Of a DNA stretch of 64,000 nucleotides, positions 59,644-64,000 are shown in pieces; the stretch's first letter is position 1, and every line of letters starts with the position of its first letter. Below the pieces are notes generated by a model. That model saw only the letters and a list, made by a program, of their open reading frames with translations, did not search any database and was not told the DNA's origin. The position numbers and the translations under genes were made by a program. Origin of the DNA: Dreissena polymorpha (taxonomy: Eukaryota; Mollusca; Bivalvia; Myida; Dreissenidae); the NCBI RefSeq assembly GCF_020536995.1, contig NC_068357.1, positions 130,432,352 to 130,496,351 of the forward strand, written 5' to 3'.

Positions 59644-62308
59644 ACAAGAGGGCCAAGATGGCCCTAGTTCGCTCACCTGAGAGGAGTCGGTTCATTTAAT
59701 CTTTACCAAACGTCAAACTTGACCTAGATATTGTCCAGACAAACATCCTGGTCAAGTTTCATCATTATTGAACCAAAACTCTGGCGTATGGAGTGTTTTT
59801 GTTTTTGTAAGATTTTGCCTTGTCACCTATATTTTGAGTTGACCATCCTTACCAAACATCAAACTTTGCTTACAAAAACAAATATTTTGACCAAGATTCA
59901 TAAAATCTGAAACAAAATTGTGACATCTAGAGTGTTTATAAGGATTTTGTATAATATAATGAAAATTCGGACAATCTAAGGGCAATAATTATGGCATTAA
60001 TTATGTGATTTTGCTCATTATTAAACTTGACTGAGATCTTTCAGCAACTTTCATAAAGAATGCTTGAGAAGTGTGAATGCTAGAGTGTTTACAAACCAAA
60101 TGTGGACGAACGGACAGCGGACAAAGACCAATTCTAAAACCTCACCTGAGCAATCAGGTGAGCTAAAAAGTCTGTTTCACCGATCTGAGCCATTTTCCAA
60201 CTTGTCCGAGAAATCAATAAAACCAATGTATTGACTAAGTTTCACGATGATTAGGCAAAAAATGAAACTCTTATTGTGTTCGATCACAAGGTTTCCCTCT
60301 AGTCACATAAGGAAAACTGCCCCCCCCCCCCCCGACGGCCATGTTTTTTGACCGATCGGGCCCATTTGCAAACTCATCTGAGATATATATAACCATTTTT
60401 TTCACCAAGTTTCATGATGATTGGGCAAAAAATGTGACTTCTAAAGTGTTCACAAGCTTTCTTTACAATATAAATATAAAAAAACTGCCCCCCCCCTCGG
60501 CAGCCATGTTATTCAACTGACCGGAACCATTTTTTAACTCAACTCTTGTTTCACGAAACAAATGTTCTGACCAAATTTCATTTAAATTGGGCAAAAAATG
60601 TGACTTCTAGAGTGTTCACATGTTTTCACTATATACATATAGAGAAAAATGCCCCGCCCACTGACGGCCATGTTTTTTCACCGATCTGGACCATTTTCGA
60701 ACTCGTCTGAGATATCAATAAAACCAATGTTTTGACCAACTTTCATGATGATTGGGCAAAAATTGTGACTTCTAGTGTGTTTACAAGGTTTCTCTATAGC
60801 CAAATAAGGACAAAAATGCCCACTGGCAGCCATGTTTATCAACGGACCAGAACCACTTTTGAACTCAACCAACATATCATTAATACAAACATTTTGACAA
60901 AGTTACATGAAGATTGGGCATGAAATGTGACTTCTATAGTGTTTAGAAGGTTTTTCTTTTTTTATGACCTAGTGACCTAGTTTTTGACCCAGTATGACCC
61001 AGTTTCGAACTCGATTGAGATATTATTGGGACAAATGTTCTGACCAAGTTTCATGAAGATCGGACAAAAATGTGGCCTTTAGAGTGTTTACAAGGTATCT
61101 CTATAACCAAATAAGGAAAACTGCCCCGCCCACTGGCGGCAATGTTTTTCAACGGACCAGAACCACTTTTAATCTCAACCAACATATCATTAAGACAAAA
61201 ATTTTGACAAAGTTACATGAAGATTGGGCATGAAATGTGACTTCTACAGTGTTAACAAGGTTTTTCTTTTGTTTAACCTAGTGACCTAGTTTTTGACCCG
61301 GCATGACCCAGTTTTAACTCGACCGAGATATCATTGGGACAAAGCTTCTGACCAAGTTTCATGAAGATCGGAAAAGAAATGTGCCCTCTGTAGTGTTTAC
61401 GAACAAATGTTGACCACGGACGGACGGACGACGGACAAAGACCGGTCACAAAAGGTCACCTGAGCAATCAGGTGAGCTAAAAACATTAATAGTCAAAGGG
61501 GAGTAACTACTGTTAAACTTAAATGCAATATTTAGAAGAGTCGTCTCCCATGTTACATGACCTTAATTCATGATTGTTTTCAAGCCTTTTTTACTATATA
61601 AATATAAGGAAAACTGCCCCGTCCCCCTGGAAACCATGTTTTTCAACGGACAGGAACCATTTTTGAACTTAACTCACGTATCTAGAAAACAAATGTTCTG
61701 ACCAAATTTCATGAAGATTGGACCAAAAATGTGACTTCTAGAGTGTTCACATGTTTTCACTATACACATACATGCATAGAGAAAAATGCCCCGCCCACTG
61801 TCGGCCATGTTTTTTTACCGATCTGGACAATTTTCGAACTCCCCCGAGATATCAATAAAACCAATGTATTGACCAACTTTCATGATGATTGGGCAAACAT
61901 TGTGACGTCTAGAGTGTTTACAAGGTGTCTCTATAGCCAAATAAGGAAAACTGCCCCGCCAACTGGCGGCCATGTTTTTCAACGGACCGGAAACACTTTT
62001 GAACTCAACCAACATATCACTAAGACAAACATTTTGACAAAGTTTCATGAAGATTGGGCATAAAATGTGACCTACAGTGTTTACAAGATTATTCTTTTTT
62101 TGACCTAGTGACCTAGTTTTTGACCCGGCACGACCCAGTTTCGAACTCGACCGAGATTTCATTGGGACAAAGCTTCTGACCAAGTTTCATGAAGATCGGA
62201 CAATAAATGTGGCCTCTAGAGTGTTTACGAACAAATGTGGACGGACAGACAGACGACGGACAAAGACCGGTCACAAAAGCTCACCTGAGCAATCAGGTGA
62301 GCTAAAAA
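59644..62308. repeat. Modular dispersed repeat with hairpin ends
   Basis: Three modules, each ending in the perfect hairpin TCACCTGAGCAATCAGGTGA followed by gctaaaaa (60142-60161, 61456-61475, 62281-62300). The start (agggccaagatggccct, then gctcacctgag) is the inverse of that end. Inside, a monomer of about 175 bp recurs with tcatgatgattgggcaaaaa, gtgacttctagagtgtt and actgccccgcccactggcgg. Frames through it are not genes. A poly-C run lies near 60319. Confidence 0.8.
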
Positions 62309-62338
62309 CTTAAAAGACATCAATTTTAAAATAATGAT

Positions 62339-63572
62339 ATCCCCGTGTACTTGCTTCCATCTGTGGTCTCAGTGCAGTGACCCTTGATACATCCCTATGT
62401 AATGGCACCCTCCTGTGGTAACAGTGCAATGACCCTTAATAAACCCCTGTGTACGGGCACCCTTCTGTGGTCTCAGTGCAGTGAACTTTAATACATCCTT
62501 GTGAACTGGCCCCAGTCTGTGGTCTTAGTGCAGTGACCCATAATACATCCCTTTGTTCTGGCACCCTTCTGTGGTCTAAGTGCAGTGACCCTTAATACAA
62601 CCCTGCATACTGCACCCCTCCTTCTATTGTCTCAGTGCAGCGACCCTTAATATAATCCCTGAACTGGCATTCTTCTGTGGTAAAAGGGCCATGACCCTCA
62701 ATACATCCATATGTTATGGCCCCCTTTTGTGGTCTCAGTGCAGTGACCCTTAATATATCCCTGTCTATTGGCACCCTTCTGAGGGCTAAGTGCAGTGGCC
62801 TTAAATACACCCCTGTGTTCTGGCCCCCATTTGTGGTCTCAGTGCAGTGACCCTTAATGATTCCCTATGTATTGGCAACCTTCTGTGGTCTCAGGGAAAT
62901 GACCCGTAATACATCCCTGTGTTCTGGCTCCCTTCATTGGTACCAGTGCATAGGCTCTTGATACAAACCTGTGTACTGGCTCCCTTCAGTGGTACCAGTG
63001 CAGAGACCCTTAATACATCCCTGTTTACTGCCATCCTTCTGTGATCTCAGTGCAGTGACCCTTAATACATCCCTGTATACTAGCATCCTCCTGTGGTCTC
63101 AGTTAGTTGACCCTTCATACATCCGTGTGACCTGGAACCCTTCTGTGGTCTCAGGGCAATGACCCTTAATACATCCCTGTGTACTGGCATCCTTCTGTGA
63201 TCTCAGTGCAGTGACCCTTTATACATCACTGTATACTGGCATCCTTCTGTGATCTCAGTGCAGTGACCCTTTATACATCCGTGTATACTGGCATCCTTCT
63301 GTGGTCTCAGTTAGTTGACCCTTCATACATCCGTGTGACCTGGAACCCTTCTGTGGTTTCAGTGCAGTGACCTTCAATACATCCCTGTGTACTGGAAGCA
63401 TTCTGTGATCTCAGTGCAGTGTTCCTTAATACATTCCTGTGTGCTTGCATCGTTCTGTGGTCTCAATGAATTGACCTTTAATATACATCCCTATGACCTG
63501 GAACCCTTCTGTGGTCTCAGTGAATTGACCCTTAATACATCAGTGTGACCTGGAGTCCTTCTGTTGTATCAG
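62339..63572. repeat. 52-bp satellite, about 23 copies
   Basis: The unit reads close to ctgtgtactggcacccttct, then gtggtctcagtgcagtgacc, then cttaatacatcc. Copies vary by several substitutions and small gaps. The array ends near 63572. Confidence 0.95.
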
Positions 63573-63791
63573 TGCCATAACCTTTATTTGATAGTGAGCA
63601 CTGGTTGAACCCCTGTGGTAAATGATCGATTAGCTGTAAGAAATGGTCATTGATTAAGATAAGCTATATCTGATGAATCAAACACTGAGATAAATGACTT
63701 GTATTTGGGATACTCAGCCACACCTTTATTTTTGTCAATCATACAGATTTATAAAAGACTATTTCCAATATAATGTCCACATCCTTTATGA

Positions 63792-64000
63792 ATGTTTAAG
63801 CTCTTTGACCGAAATGATGTTTATCTCTGTATTGGTCTTGCAAGATCTAATGCTGATCTGAAGTTCAACTCTCTATTTGTAGTTCTAGCTGTACATTTCA
63901 GAAAATTAGTATCGGGTTCTTCTGAAGATTCAAAAAGGATGCTGTATGAAACTTTTGGTTTTAAATCTAGACATTTTATTTGTCAAAAATGTCATAAACT
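63792..64000 (+). CDS. Partial open frame of unknown family at the window edge
   Basis: About 69 open codons run off the right edge, starting with ATG at 63792 or, more likely, at an acceptor (gtttaag) ending at 63800. Residues include KLFDRNDVYLCIGLARSNAD, LKFNSLFVVLAVHF and YETFGFKSRHFICQKCHK, with a C-x2-C-H arrangement at the edge. The composition looks coding, unlike the surrounding DNA. I do not recognise the family. Confidence 0.4.
   Translation, partial: MFKLFDRNDVYLCIGLARSNADLKFNSLFVVLAVHFRKLVSGSSEDSKRMLYETFGFKSRHFICQKCHK

Noticed and set aside
60678-63162. Open frames in the right-hand repeats
   Set aside because: They are translations of noncoding modular repeats and of the 52-bp satellite.
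62339-63572. CRISPR-like array or coding repeat protein
   Set aside because: Units are contiguous, 52 bp (not a multiple of three), with no unique spacers.

Overview
The window is animal nuclear DNA: AT-rich, with split genes, long introns, much transposon debris and several tandem repeats. The gene content (an IL-17-type cytokine, an orphan rhodopsin-like receptor, a TFIIH subunit, SLC6-like exons) and the style of the dispersed repeats suggest a bivalve mollusc. The species is an inference from memory of such genomes; no search was run.

Genes. Minus-strand exons at the left edge encode the start of the TFIIH p34 subunit (GTF2H3): exons at 2023-2111 and 1370-1476, and a partial exon at 1-49. 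A single SLC6-transporter-like exon occurs twice on the minus strand (6879-6979 and 23547-23647). It sits inside a tandem segmental duplication whose copies run 5985-16915 and 22642-30376. A decayed C2H2 zinc-finger array lies at about 16930-17528. An IL-17-like secreted cytokine lies at 40894-41846 (+), with a TATA box and a perfect kappaB site upstream. A seven-helix receptor gene lies at 57361-58395 (+), with a possible small upstream exon. An open frame of unknown family runs off the right edge (63792-64000).

Mobile DNA fills most of the rest. There are at least six LINE copies or fragments: 8113-9562, 17800-19446, 20865-21185, 25443-26220, 30600-31250 and 46670-50155. There is also a nearly full-length RTE-type LINE at 51956-55117 with a 12-bp target duplication. 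A young but incomplete Ty3/Gypsy LTR element lies at 10873-15372. Two copies of a 0.5-kb TTAA-inserting element carry a tRNA-like core (9911-10428 and 29354-29870). A long inverted-repeat element with a 9-bp target duplication (18234-19204) may carry a captured exon. A pogo-like element (26298-27718) contains a tRNA-derived SINE and itself interrupts a minisatellite. A 962-bp TA-inserting TIR element lies at 38232-39193.

The segmental duplication is useful because each copy serves as the empty site for insertions in the other. This fixes the ends and target duplications of the LTR element and of one TTAA element, and shows that both arrived after the duplication. The right end is repeat-only: a 2.7-kb modular repeat with hairpin ends (59644-62308), then about 23 copies of a 52-bp satellite (62339-63572). 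I saw no CRISPR array, rRNA gene or convincing functional tRNA gene.
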